Part shown: one piece after another, positions 6,882 to 15,305 of the stretch
Position numbering within the stretch: the stretch's first letter is position 1
Layout: every line of letters starts with the position of its first letter
NCBI GenBank assembly: GCA_947165025.1
Contig: CAMUYQ010000016.1
Span: 1 to 34,945 of the forward strand
Direction of reading: 5' to 3'
Origin: an uncultured Lachnospiraceae bacterium
GTDB lineage: Bacteria > Bacillota > Clostridia > Lachnospirales > Lachnospiraceae
Length of the DNA stretch: 34,945 nucleotides
Notes under the pieces: generated by a model
What the model saw: the letters and a program-made list of their open reading frames with translations, nothing else
Told to the model about the DNA's origin: nothing
The model's database searches: none
Translations under genes and position numbers: made by a program

Positions 6882-7835
6882 ATGCATTACATAGTATTTG
6901 ATCTTGAATGGAACCAGGCCGAGGGAAAGATCGGACACGAGGGTGGCCTTCCGTTTGAGATAGTTGAGATCGGTGCGGTAAAGCTTAACCGCAGAATGCA
7001 GATAGTGGACAGGTTTGAGGAAGTCATCAAGCCGAAGATATATCCCCGTATGCACTTCATGACAACGAAGATCATCCAGCTTGACAAGGAGGATCTGGAA
7101 AACGGAAAACCGTTTACCGAGGTCATGGAGCGTTTCCTTGAATGGTGCGGAAGAAACTACAGGTTCTGTATCTGGGGGACACTTGATATAACAGAACTTC
7201 AGAGAAATATGTGCTATTACGGTATGGATGAGCTGACTCATAAGCCTCTGCCGTATCTTGATGTTCAGAAGCTGTACAGCCTTGCATATGAAGACGGGAA
7301 GACAAGACGCGCGCTTGAATTTGCCGTCGATGAACTTAACATCGAAAAGGACGAACCTTTCCACAGGGCCAATAACGATGCGTATTATACGGCCAAAGTT
7401 CTCGAGCAGATCCACAAAAGCCACATGGATGTCGAGGGATATCTGTCATATGACCTGTTCATGCTTCCGCAGGATAAGCGTGATGAGGTCAAGGTAAAGT
7501 TCAAGACTTATTCCAAATACATATCGAGGGAATTTCCCGATAAGACAAGGGCAATGGAAGACAAAATGGTGTCTTCCACAAAGTGCTGTGTATGCGGCCG
7601 TCAGACAAAGAAAGTGATCAAGTGGTTCTCTGTTAACGGCAGGCATTATTACTACGTCGGATCATGCAAGAGGCACGGCTTTGTAAAGGCAAAGGTCCGG
7701 ATGAAAAAGGCCGATGACGGAAACGTGTTCGTCGTAAAGACAATGAAGATCATTGACGAGCCGAGCGTGGACGCGATAAGGGAGAAACAGGAAAAGCTCA
7801 GAGCCCAGAGGGCCGAGAGAAGACACAGAGACTGA
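6882..7835 (+). CDS. DEDDh-family 3'-5' exonuclease with C-terminal zinc-binding-like segment
   Basis: A 317-residue protein. The first 175 residues are an RNase T/DnaQ-type exonuclease: Asp and Glu in FDLEWNQ near the start, a middle acidic region around WGTLDITEL, and the last motif HRANNDAYYTA with the catalytic His and Asp. The closest described relatives are KapD-like nucleases of Firmicutes. Beyond residue 230 there is a C-x2-C ... C-x2-H arrangement (CCVCG, CKRHG) that could bind zinc. ATG 6882 is chosen over TTG 6879 because it is spaced six bases from ggaga. Whether the substrate is RNA or DNA is unknown. It leads the operon and is followed 3 bases later by trmB. Confidence 0.82.
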   Translation: MHYIVFDLEWNQAEGKIGHEGGLPFEIVEIGAVKLNRRMQIVDRFEEVIKPKIYPRMHFMTTKIIQLDKEDLENGKPFTEVMERFLEWCGRNYRFCIWGTLDITELQRNMCYYGMDELTHKPLPYLDVQKLYSLAYEDGKTRRALEFAVDELNIEKDEPFHRANNDAYYTAKVLEQIHKSHMDVEGYLSYDLFMLPQDKRDEVKVKFKTYSKYISREFPDKTRAMEDKMVSSTKCCVCGRQTKKVIKWFSVNGRHYYYVGSCKRHGFVKAKVRMKKADDGNVFVVKTMKIIDEPSVDAIREKQEKLRAQRAERRHRD

Positions 7836-7838
7836 TAT

Positions 7839-8483
7839 ATGAGACTTAAGAATGTGCCCGGTTCAAGGGAAGCCGTGGCTGAGAGCGAATTTGCGGTAAC
7901 GGATCCTGAGGATCATAAAGGACACTGGGCCGAAGAGGTATTTAAAAACAACGATCCGATCCATATCGAGATAGGAATGGGAAAGGGAAAGTTCATCACA
8001 GCTCTTGCCGCCGCAAATCCCAACATCAATTACATTGGTATCGAGAAGTATTCAAGTGTCCTGATAAGGGCCATAGAAAAGATGGAGAAAGATCCTCTTT
8101 CAAATCTGAGGTTTATCAGGATGGATGCGGAAGATATCGAAACAATCTTCTCAGAAGGAGAGATCGGAAGGATCTATCTGAACTTCTCGGATCCGTGGCC
8201 AAAGGACAGGCACGCCAAGAGAAGACTGACATCGCGAAGATTCCTGGAGAGGTTTTCACATATACTGAAACCGGACGGAACGATCGAATTCAAGACCGAT
8301 AACCGGCAGCTGTTTGATTTTTCCCTTGAGGAAGCACCCGAGGCGGGATGGAAGATAATATCGTCAACGTACGACCTTCATAATGACAGTGAGCTTGTAT
8401 CGGGAAACATCATGACGGAATATGAGGAGAAGTTTTCCGCAATGGGAAATCCGATCTGTAAATACGTTATCACGCGCAAGTGA
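7839..8483 (+). CDS. trmB: tRNA (guanine-N7)-methyltransferase TrmB
   Basis: A 214-residue protein, the usual length. It methylates G46 in the tRNA variable loop using S-adenosylmethionine. The SAM site is EIGMGKGKF, followed by GIEKYSSVL. The diagnostic FSDPWPKDRHAKRRL motif is complete, and the C-terminal half has the FKTDNRQLF strand and TEYEEKF motif expected for the family. The start lies 3 bases after the exonuclease stop. Confidence 0.95.
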   Translation: MRLKNVPGSREAVAESEFAVTDPEDHKGHWAEEVFKNNDPIHIEIGMGKGKFITALAAANPNINYIGIEKYSSVLIRAIEKMEKDPLSNLRFIRMDAEDIETIFSEGEIGRIYLNFSDPWPKDRHAKRRLTSRRFLERFSHILKPDGTIEFKTDNRQLFDFSLEEAPEAGWKIISSTYDLHNDSELVSGNIMTEYEEKFSAMGNPICKYVITRK

Positions 8484-8501
8484 TGCAATCAGAGGACATA
8501 G

Positions 8502-10286
8502 ATGAAAGAACTGGAATACCCTTTTGACGCAAGATACCTGATCAAGAAGAAAAAATCATTAAAGCGGGAACTTCTTGCGGCTGATACAAAATATATCGAT
8601 AAGAAGATAGCCGTTCTCGGCGGTTCCACCACGCACGATATAGTTGCGATGCTGGAGCTGTTTCTTCTGAACACCGGTATAAGACCGACGTTCTATGAAA
8701 GCGAATACAGCAAGTTCTGGGAAGATGTTATGTTTGATAATCCGGAGCTTGTTTCATTTGCACCGGACATCATTTACATCCACACGACCAACAGGAATAT
8801 TTCCGCGTATCCTTCCATCGGCATGAAGGAAGAAGATGTAAAGACTCTTCTTGATGCTGAGTACGGAAGGTATAAGTCGATGTGGGATAAGATCGAAACG
8901 GTATATCACTGTCCCGTCATCCAGAACAATTTCGAATTCCCTTCATACAGGATACTGGGCAATTCGGACTGTTATGATGCGTCGGGAAGGGTAAACTTCA
9001 TCAATTCCCTTAATGCGATGTTTGCCGCATATGCAAGAGAGCACAAGGATTTCTATATTGAGGACATCCAGTATCTGTCGGCGACATACGGACTTGATGC
9101 ATGGGCGGATCCGCTGTACTGGCATATGTACAAGTATGCCGTATCAATGGAAGCGATACCGACTCTTTCCTACAGTGTGAGCTGTATAATCAAATCGATA
9201 TACGGAAAGAACAAAAAGGCCCTGACACTCGATCTGGACAATACGCTCTGGGGAGGTATCGTCGGTGATGACGGAGTGGAGAATCTGGCGATAGGTCCCG
9301 AGACGAGTATGGGCCAGGCATATACGGAATTTCAGGAATACATTAAGAGCCACAAAGACATCGGTGTGATACTGACCGTGGACTCCAAGAACGATCATGA
9401 GAACGCGATCGCAGGTCTCAACCATCCTGATTCCTCACTTAAGGAAGATGATTTTGTGGTGATAAAGGCGAACTGGGATCCAAAGAGCAAGAACCTTGTT
9501 GATACGGCAGCCGAGCTTAACCTTCTTCCCGAGAGCTTTGTCTTTGTCGATGACAATCCGGCCGAGCGCGAGATAATAAAAGCGCAGGTTCCGGGCGTGG
9601 CTGTTCCCGAGATCGAAAATGTGGAAAACTATATCCGTGCGATAGACAGAGCGGGCTATTTTGAAGTAACGAGTCTTTCCGCGGATGATGCAAAACGTAA
9701 CGAAATGTACAAGGCGAACGCGCAGCGGGCGGCACTTGAAGCATCGTTTACGGATTACGGACAGTATCTGGATTCTCTTGAGATGACAGGTATCATCAGA
9801 GGATTTGAGCCCGTTCTTCTCGACAGGATAGCCCAGCTTACGAATAAGAGCAATCAGTTCAATCTTACGACAAAACGTTATTCACGTGCCGACATCGAGG
9901 CGGTTGCGGATTCGGATGAGTATATCGACATTTACGGAAAGCTCATCGACAAGTTCGGTGATAACGGAGTAGTGTCGGTTGTGATCGGGCATATCAACGA
10001 AGATGTGCTTGATATGGATCTGTGGATAATGAGCTGCCGTGTTCTGAAAAGAGACATGGAATTTGCCATGATGGATTCTCTTGTTGCGCGTGCCGGGAAA
10101 GCCGGACTTAAAAAGATCATCGGATATTATTATCCGACGGCCAAGAACAATATGGTACGCGAGTTCTACGATACGATGGGATTTACAAAAGTATCGGAAG
10201 ATAATGACGGAAACACCGTATGGGAATTTGATCTGACGGGGGACTATACTGATCAGAATACACATATAAAGGTTGAAAAGGAGTGA
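8502..10286 (+). CDS. FkbH-like HAD-IIIC protein with N-terminal SGNH-like and C-terminal GNAT-like regions
   Basis: A 594-residue, three-part protein. Residues 1-230 resemble the SGNH-like front of long FkbH proteins (GGSTTHD, APDIIYIHTTN). Residues 240-385 are the HAD domain: motif I DLDNTLWGG (Asp244, Asp246), motif II VDSKND, then a Lys in DPKSKN and the VDDNPAER acid pair. The remainder is GNAT-like (SNQFNLTTKRYS, NNMVREFYDTMGF). Characterised FkbH proteins move a glyceryl unit from 1,3-bisphosphoglycerate onto an acyl carrier protein and remove the phosphate; the next gene is such a carrier. The position before Ser295 is Asp294, where many FkbH proteins have Cys (C-S-K-N), so the thioester chemistry may differ. 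The gene's place among housekeeping genes argues for a core envelope role rather than polyketide synthesis. Confidence 0.85.
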   Translation: MKELEYPFDARYLIKKKKSLKRELLAADTKYIDKKIAVLGGSTTHDIVAMLELFLLNTGIRPTFYESEYSKFWEDVMFDNPELVSFAPDIIYIHTTNRNISAYPSIGMKEEDVKTLLDAEYGRYKSMWDKIETVYHCPVIQNNFEFPSYRILGNSDCYDASGRVNFINSLNAMFAAYAREHKDFYIEDIQYLSATYGLDAWADPLYWHMYKYAVSMEAIPTLSYSVSCIIKSIYGKNKKALTLDLDNTLWGGIVGDDGVENLAIGPETSMGQAYTEFQEYIKSHKDIGVILTVDSKNDHENAIAGLNHPDSSLKEDDFVVIKANWDPKSKNLVDTAAELNLLPESFVFVDDNPAEREIIKAQVPGVAVPEIENVENYIRAIDRAGYFEVTSLSADDAKRNEMYKANAQRAALEASFTDYGQYLDSLEMTGIIRGFEPVLLDRIAQLTNKSNQFNLTTKRYSRADIEAVADSDEYIDIYGKLIDKFGDNGVVSVVIGHINEDVLDMDLWIMSCRVLKRDMEFAMMDSLVARAGKAGLKKIIGYYYPTAKNNMVREFYDTMGFTKVSEDNDGNTVWEFDLTGDYTDQNTHIKVEKE

Positions 10287-10290
10287 TCAT

Positions 10291-10533
10291 ATGTCAAGAG
10301 AAGAAGTTTATGAACGCTTGAATGCCGTGTTCGCCGATGTATTCGACGACCCGGATCTGAAGGTGAATGATGAGACTACGGCCGCCGATGTTGACGGATG
10401 GGATTCTCTCATTCATATCACACTGATCGATTCGGTTGAAGAAGAGTTTGATGTCAGCTTCGACATGAGAACTATAGTGAAGCTCAAAAATGTCGGAGAA
10501 ATGGTTGATGTTATATTAAGCGAATTGGGATAA
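10291..10533 (+). CDS. acyl carrier protein partner of the FkbH-like protein
   Basis: An 80-residue acidic protein, the normal size for a free carrier protein. The phosphopantetheine attachment site is GWDSLIHI (Ser39). ATG 10291 follows aaggag at 10278-10283; the in-frame TTG at 10273 lies before that site and is rejected. It starts 4 bases after the FkbH-like gene, so the pair is translated together. No fatty-acid or polyketide genes adjoin it, which supports a dedicated role in carrying the unit loaded by the FkbH-like enzyme. Confidence 0.9.
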   Translation: MSREEVYERLNAVFADVFDDPDLKVNDETTAADVDGWDSLIHITLIDSVEEEFDVSFDMRTIVKLKNVGEMVDVILSELG

Positions 10534-10556
10534 TACCAGGAAAAGAGGTGCAAACT

Positions 10557-11630
10557 ATGAAAAGAATCGGAATGCTCACAAGCGGAGGAGACTGTCAGGC
10601 ACTTAACGCTGCCATGAGAGGTGTAGTAAAATCCCTTATCAACAGTGAGGAAGAAGTTGAGATATACGGATTCCTTAACGGTTACAAAGGTCTTATCTAC
10701 GGAGATTTCAAGATGCTCACCGGAAGGGATTTTGCCGGAATACTTACCGTCGGCGGAACGATACTCGGAAGCTCCAGAACTCCTTTCAAGACGATAAAGG
10801 ATCCCGATGAGAACGGACTTGATAAAGTTGAAGCAATGAAGCAGAACTATTACAAGCTCCGCCTTGACTGTCTCGTTATCCTGGGAGGAAACGGAACACA
10901 CAAGACGGCCAATCTTCTCAGAGAAGAAGGTCTTAACGTGATCACGCTTCCAAAGACGATAGACAATGACCTGTACGGTACGGATATGACTTTCGGATTC
11001 CAGTCAGCGGTCGATATCGCGACTGAGTGCATCGACTGCATCCATACAACGGCAGCATCTCACAGCCGTGTGTTCATAGTGGAGGTTATGGGACACAAGG
11101 TAGGTTATCTTACACTTAACGCAGGAATGGCCGGTGGTGCCGATATCATCCTGATCCCCGAGATTCCCTACGACATCGACAAGGTTGTTGAAGCGATCAA
11201 ACAGCGTGAAGAAAGAGGAAGCAGATTCACGATCATTGCTGTTGCGGAAGGTGCGATCAGCAAGGAAGACGCAAAGCTTTCCAAGAAGGAATATGCAAAG
11301 AAGCTTGAGAAGATGCCGCATCCTTCGGTTTCATACGAAGTTGCTGCAGCCATCCAGGAGAGGACCGGTCAGGAAGTACGTGTCACCGTTCCCGGACATA
11401 CACAGCGTGGCGGAAGCCCCTGCCCGTACGACAGAGTATTTGCAAGCCGTCTCGGAGCCGAGGCTGGAAAGCTCATCCTTGAGGGAGAATACGGATTCAT
11501 GGTCGGATACCGTAACAGAGAGATCGTCAAGGTTCCGCTTGAGGACGTTGCCGGCAAGCTCAAGATGCTCGATCCCAAAGCAACGATCATTCAGGAAGCC
11601 AAGATGCTCGGCATAAGTTTTGGTGACTGA
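10557..11630 (+). CDS. 6-phosphofructokinase (mixed ATP/PPi-type signature)
   Basis: A 357-residue cytosolic enzyme phosphorylating fructose-6-phosphate in glycolysis. Visible motifs: GMLTSGGDCQALNAAMRG at the N-terminus, LGGNGTHKT, PKTIDND with catalytic Asp136, GFQSA, EVMGHKVG and PGHTQRGG. Against E. coli numbering, position 103 is Asn (N112) rather than Asp, 104 is Gly as in ATP enzymes, and 124 is Lys (K133) as in pyrophosphate enzymes. The phosphate donor is therefore not settled by sequence. The start ATG 10557 follows gaggtg; the in-frame GTG 10548 is part of that ribosome site. Confidence 0.92.
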   Translation: MKRIGMLTSGGDCQALNAAMRGVVKSLINSEEEVEIYGFLNGYKGLIYGDFKMLTGRDFAGILTVGGTILGSSRTPFKTIKDPDENGLDKVEAMKQNYYKLRLDCLVILGGNGTHKTANLLREEGLNVITLPKTIDNDLYGTDMTFGFQSAVDIATECIDCIHTTAASHSRVFIVEVMGHKVGYLTLNAGMAGGADIILIPEIPYDIDKVVEAIKQREERGSRFTIIAVAEGAISKEDAKLSKKEYAKKLEKMPHPSVSYEVAAAIQERTGQEVRVTVPGHTQRGGSPCPYDRVFASRLGAEAGKLILEGEYGFMVGYRNREIVKVPLEDVAGKLKMLDPKATIIQEAKMLGISFGD

Positions 11631-11641
11631 CAGGAATTGAA

Positions 11642-13243
11642 ATGTCTTATATAGCACTTTACAGAAAATGGCGCCCGGCGACTTTTGATGAGATCAAGGG
11701 CCAGGACGCCGTTGTAACTACATTACGGAATCAGATAGAGGCAAACAGGATAGGCCATGCATATCTGTTCTGCGGAACGAGAGGAACCGGTAAGACAAGT
11801 GCGGCCAAGGTATTTGCGAAGGCCGTAAACTGCGAACATCCCGTAAACGGTAATCCGTGCGGAGAGTGTGAGAGTTGCCGGAGCATCGCAGACGGAACGA
11901 GCCTTAACGTTATCGAGATGGATGCTGCATCAAACAACGGTATCGATGATGCAAGGCAGATCAAGGAAAGCGTTGTCTATTCCCCGACAAACGGGAAATA
12001 CAAAGTTTACATCATCGATGAGGCACACCAGATCACAAGGGATGCGTTCAATGCTCTTCTGAAGACTCTTGAAGAGCCGCCCGGATATGTGATCTTTATC
12101 CTTGCGACGACCGAGCCGCACAGGATCCCTATAACCATTCTGTCGAGATGTCAGCGGTATGATTTTAAAAGGATCGCGTCCGACACGCTTGAGAACAGGT
12201 TAAGGGAAGTAGCCGAAAACGAAAACATTTCCGTTGATGACAAGGCGATAAGATACATCGCATCCAAGGCTGAAGGCGGAATGAGAGATGCCCTGTCGCT
12301 CCTTGACCAGTGTTCATCGTTCTTTCTCGGAAAGGATATCACCTACGAGAGAGCTCTTGAGGTTCTCGGAGCTGTCGACACTTCGGTGTTCTCAATGTTC
12401 CTTCGCTCCCTTGCGGCAAGAAGCGTTTCGGACAGTGTCGGTGTCATCGACAGGATACTTGTTCAGGGAAGGGATCTTACGCAGTTCGTCAATGATTTTA
12501 TATGGCATTTGAGAAACGTTCTGCTGGCAAAGTCTGCGGAGGATATCACGGATGTCGTTGATATCACTGCAGAGAACATGGCGCTTCTTCGTAAGGAATC
12601 GGAAGCTCTTCCCGAGGAGCAGCTCCTCAGATACATCAGGGTATTTTCGGAACTGTCAAACGATCTCAGATTTGCGGTGCAGAAAAGAGTCCTTGTCGAG
12701 ATAGCGATCATCAGGATCTGCAGACCTCAGATGGAGACGGATACGCAGTCTCTGGCAGACAGGCTTAAAGTGATCGAGGATCTGATAGAGAACGGGAACC
12801 TGTCCAAGCAGACATACGACGAAGAGACGGCAAAGCTTGCCCCGAAGGAAACTCCTTCGCAGTCCGAGCATAAAAAGAGTGTGGAAGAGGAGGCAAAGAA
12901 TCTTCCCAAGGCTACGCAGGATGATCTTCGCAGGATCAATGCATCATGGAAGGACATCTATAACAGGATGCCCGTAATGTATATCGCGTGTCTGAAGACT
13001 GCAAAGCTTACGGTCAAGCCGGATGACGGAAAACTGATAATCCAGGTTGTTGACGATACGATAAAGTCATTCTGCGAGGAGGATGCATTTAAGGAAGGTC
13101 TTGAAAAAGCATTTTCGGAAGTGATCAAAAAGCAGGTTGAATATGAGATCACTTCGGTAACACATACGGCAGATACCGGTGAGTATTTCCCGCCAACATC
13201 TATCTTCGGTATGGAGGTTGATGTTGACGATTCGGATTTTTGA
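11642..13243 (+). CDS. dnaX: DNA polymerase III subunit gamma/tau
   Basis: A 533-residue clamp-loader ATPase. It has the characteristic MSYIALYRKWRP start, Walker A GTRGTGKTS, a four-cysteine zinc module (CEHPVNGNPCGECESC), Walker B DEAH followed by FNALLKTLEEPP, and sensor 1 TTEP with SRCQRYDF. The C-terminal 150 residues include a charged linker and a domain-V-like polymerase-binding region. I saw no A-rich slippery heptamer for a gamma/tau frameshift. It sits in the conserved dnaX-ybaB-recR order. Confidence 0.96.
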   Translation: MSYIALYRKWRPATFDEIKGQDAVVTTLRNQIEANRIGHAYLFCGTRGTGKTSAAKVFAKAVNCEHPVNGNPCGECESCRSIADGTSLNVIEMDAASNNGIDDARQIKESVVYSPTNGKYKVYIIDEAHQITRDAFNALLKTLEEPPGYVIFILATTEPHRIPITILSRCQRYDFKRIASDTLENRLREVAENENISVDDKAIRYIASKAEGGMRDALSLLDQCSSFFLGKDITYERALEVLGAVDTSVFSMFLRSLAARSVSDSVGVIDRILVQGRDLTQFVNDFIWHLRNVLLAKSAEDITDVVDITAENMALLRKESEALPEEQLLRYIRVFSELSNDLRFAVQKRVLVEIAIIRICRPQMETDTQSLADRLKVIEDLIENGNLSKQTYDEETAKLAPKETPSQSEHKKSVEEEAKNLPKATQDDLRRINASWKDIYNRMPVMYIACLKTAKLTVKPDDGKLIIQVVDDTIKSFCEEDAFKEGLEKAFSEVIKKQVEYEITSVTHTADTGEYFPPTSIFGMEVDVDDSDF

Positions 13244-13272
13244 TCCGGAAAAATCATTTCAAGGAGAATAAC

Positions 13273-13620
13273 ATGGCAAAAAGAGGAGGATTTCCCGGAG
13301 GCGGAATGCCCGGGAACATGGCCAATCTGATGAAGCAGGCACAGAAGATGCAGCGTCAGATGGAGGAAAACCAGAAGCAGCTTGAGGAGAAGGAGTTTAC
13401 GGCCAAGGCCGGCGGCGGAGCGGTTGAGATAACCGTATCGGGAAAGCGTGAGATCACCAAGGTCAAGCTTTCGGAAGAGGCAGTCGATCCTGACGATATC
13501 GAGACTCTTGAGGATCTTATTATGGCAGCCGCAAACGAGGCTTTAAGAATGGTTGAAGAAGAAAGTTCATCAGCTATGGGCAAGCTTACCGGCGGACTTG
13601 GAGGAGGACTTCCGTTTTAA
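13273..13620 (+). CDS. YbaB/EbfC-family nucleoid-associated protein
   Basis: A 115-residue DNA-binding protein with a Gly/Met-rich start (MAKRGGFPGGGMPGNM), a helical MKQAQKMQRQMEENQKQ segment and the core GGGAVEITVSGKREI...VDPDDIE, all typical of the family. ATG 13273 follows aaggag at 13261-13266; the in-frame TTG 13240 overlaps dnaX and precedes that site. Its stop overlaps the recR start (TAATG). Position between dnaX and recR is the classic arrangement. Confidence 0.95.
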   Translation: MAKRGGFPGGGMPGNMANLMKQAQKMQRQMEENQKQLEEKEFTAKAGGGAVEITVSGKREITKVKLSEEAVDPDDIETLEDLIMAAANEALRMVEEESSSAMGKLTGGLGGGLPF

Positions 13621-14216
13621 TGGATCTGTACAGCGGATATATCAACAGACTGATATCGGAGCTTTCGGTACTTCCCGGAATAGGAAGCAAATCTGCCCAG
13701 CGTCTGGCTTTTCACATAATAAACATGCCGAAGGAGCAGGTGGAAAAGCTTGCGGGTGCAATGACCGAGGCGCGCGAGAACATAAGGTACTGCAACGTCT
13801 GCTTTACCCTTACCGACAGGGAAGTCTGCCCCATTTGTTCCGATGCTTCAAGGAATCAGAAACAGATTATGGTCGTTGAGAATACAAGGGACATGACGGC
13901 ATATGAGAAGACACATAAGTATAACGGTGTATATCATGTGCTTCATGGAGCGATCAATCCGAGCCTCGGAATCGGACCGGCGGACATAAAACTGACGGAG
14001 CTGATCAAACGTCTCGAGAGGGATGTGGATGAAGTCATCATCGCGACCAATTCGAGCATAGAAGGTGAGACGACTGCGATGTACATCAGTAAGCTCATCA
14101 AACCGACGGGTATCAAAGTCACGAGGATCGCGAGCGGCGTTCCGGTCGGAGGAGAACTTGAATACATAGATGAGGTGACGCTGTCACGTGCACTTGATGC
14201 AAGAGTGGAATTATAG
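13620..14216 (+). CDS. recR: recombination mediator protein RecR
   Basis: A 198-residue protein of normal length, acting in RecFOR-dependent gap repair. It shows a helix-hairpin-helix LPGIGSKSAQRLAFH, a four-cysteine zinc finger (CNVC ... CPIC), a Toprim core (VVENTRDMTAYEKT) and the C-terminal RIASGVPVGGELEYID segment. Translation is coupled to ybaB by a TAATG overlap. Confidence 0.96.
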   Translation: MDLYSGYINRLISELSVLPGIGSKSAQRLAFHIINMPKEQVEKLAGAMTEARENIRYCNVCFTLTDREVCPICSDASRNQKQIMVVENTRDMTAYEKTHKYNGVYHVLHGAINPSLGIGPADIKLTELIKRLERDVDEVIIATNSSIEGETTAMYISKLIKPTGIKVTRIASGVPVGGELEYIDEVTLSRALDARVEL

Positions 14217-14235
14217 ACAGGACAGGAGGAAGATC

Positions 14236-15270
14236 ATGAGCGTAAATATCACACAGTTTGGAAAAACAGAACTCGGAAAGGACATAAAGCTTTACACGAT
14301 AAAGAATTCAAAAGGAATGGAAGCAGCCGTTACAAATCTCGGGGCATGCCTTGTCAATCTGATCGTTTCGAATGACAGAGGAGAGGCGGCTGATGTCATC
14401 CTCGGATTTGAGAGCGGGGAAGAGTACCTTGTTAACGGAAGCTTTTTCGGAGCAACGGTCGGAAGGAGTGCCAACCGGATAGCAGGCGCAAAGTTTTCAA
14501 TAGACGGCAAAGAGTATAAGCTTGCAGTCAATGATAATGACAACAACCTTCATTCGGATTTTACAAAAGGAATGCACAAAGTTCTGTGGGATGCAAAGAC
14601 CGGAGATAACAGTGTCAGCTTCTCATATCATTCTCCCGATATGGAGAACGGGTTCCCGGGAAACTTTGATATCACGGTCACATATACTCTGACCGAGGAT
14701 AACGAGATAAAGATCGCATATGATGGAGTCAGCGATAAGAAGACTCTTATCAACATGACCAATCATACGTATTTCAATCTGGCAGGTCATGATTCCGGTT
14801 CGATAGAGAAGACCAAGCTTATGATAAAGGCTTCGAAATATACACCGGTTGTGGCAGGTGCGATACCTACCGGTGAGATCGCAAGTGTCAAAGGAACGGT
14901 CATGGACTTTACTTCACCGAAGATGATCGGAGAGGATATAGGCGCTGCATTCGAACAGCTTCTTCTCGTAAAGGGATACGATCACAACTATGCTGTTGAT
15001 GATTACGACGGAAAGAGCCGGCTTATCGCAACGGCTGAGGCAGACGGAAGACGCATGGAAGTATATTCGGATCTTCCCGGTGTACAGTTTTATGCCGGAA
15101 ACTGCATCGCTCCCCAGGAAGGAAAAGACGGTGCACACTACAATGTGCGCTCAGGATTCTGTCTTGAGACACAGTATTTCCCGAACAGCGCAAATGATCC
15201 CGCATTCATTCATCCGATATTCGATGCGGGCCGGAAATATGAGACGACAACTGTTTACAAGTTCGTGTAA
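14236..15270 (+). CDS. galM: aldose 1-epimerase (galactose mutarotase)
   Basis: A 344-residue cytosolic enzyme that interconverts alpha and beta anomers of galactose/glucose. Landmarks: GATVGRSANRIAGAKF, NNLHSDFTKG, the catalytic-His region NMTNHTYFNLAGH, and the C-terminal catalytic Glu in LETQYFPNSANDP. ATG 14236 follows aggaggaag; the in-frame ATG 14188 lies within recR without a site. It follows recR by 19 bases and connects the DNA-repair block to carbohydrate metabolism downstream. Confidence 0.94.
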   Translation: MSVNITQFGKTELGKDIKLYTIKNSKGMEAAVTNLGACLVNLIVSNDRGEAADVILGFESGEEYLVNGSFFGATVGRSANRIAGAKFSIDGKEYKLAVNDNDNNLHSDFTKGMHKVLWDAKTGDNSVSFSYHSPDMENGFPGNFDITVTYTLTEDNEIKIAYDGVSDKKTLINMTNHTYFNLAGHDSGSIEKTKLMIKASKYTPVVAGAIPTGEIASVKGTVMDFTSPKMIGEDIGAAFEQLLLVKGYDHNYAVDDYDGKSRLIATAEADGRRMEVYSDLPGVQFYAGNCIAPQEGKDGAHYNVRSGFCLETQYFPNSANDPAFIHPIFDAGRKYETTTVYKFV

Positions 15271-15305
15271 GCAGTGATCGTTAATGACAGGAAAGAGTTT
15301 GACAG

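Noticed and set aside
12870-13140. Programmed frameshift in dnaX producing gamma
   Set aside because: Only runs of five A are visible in this part and no clear slippery heptamer with a following stop was found.
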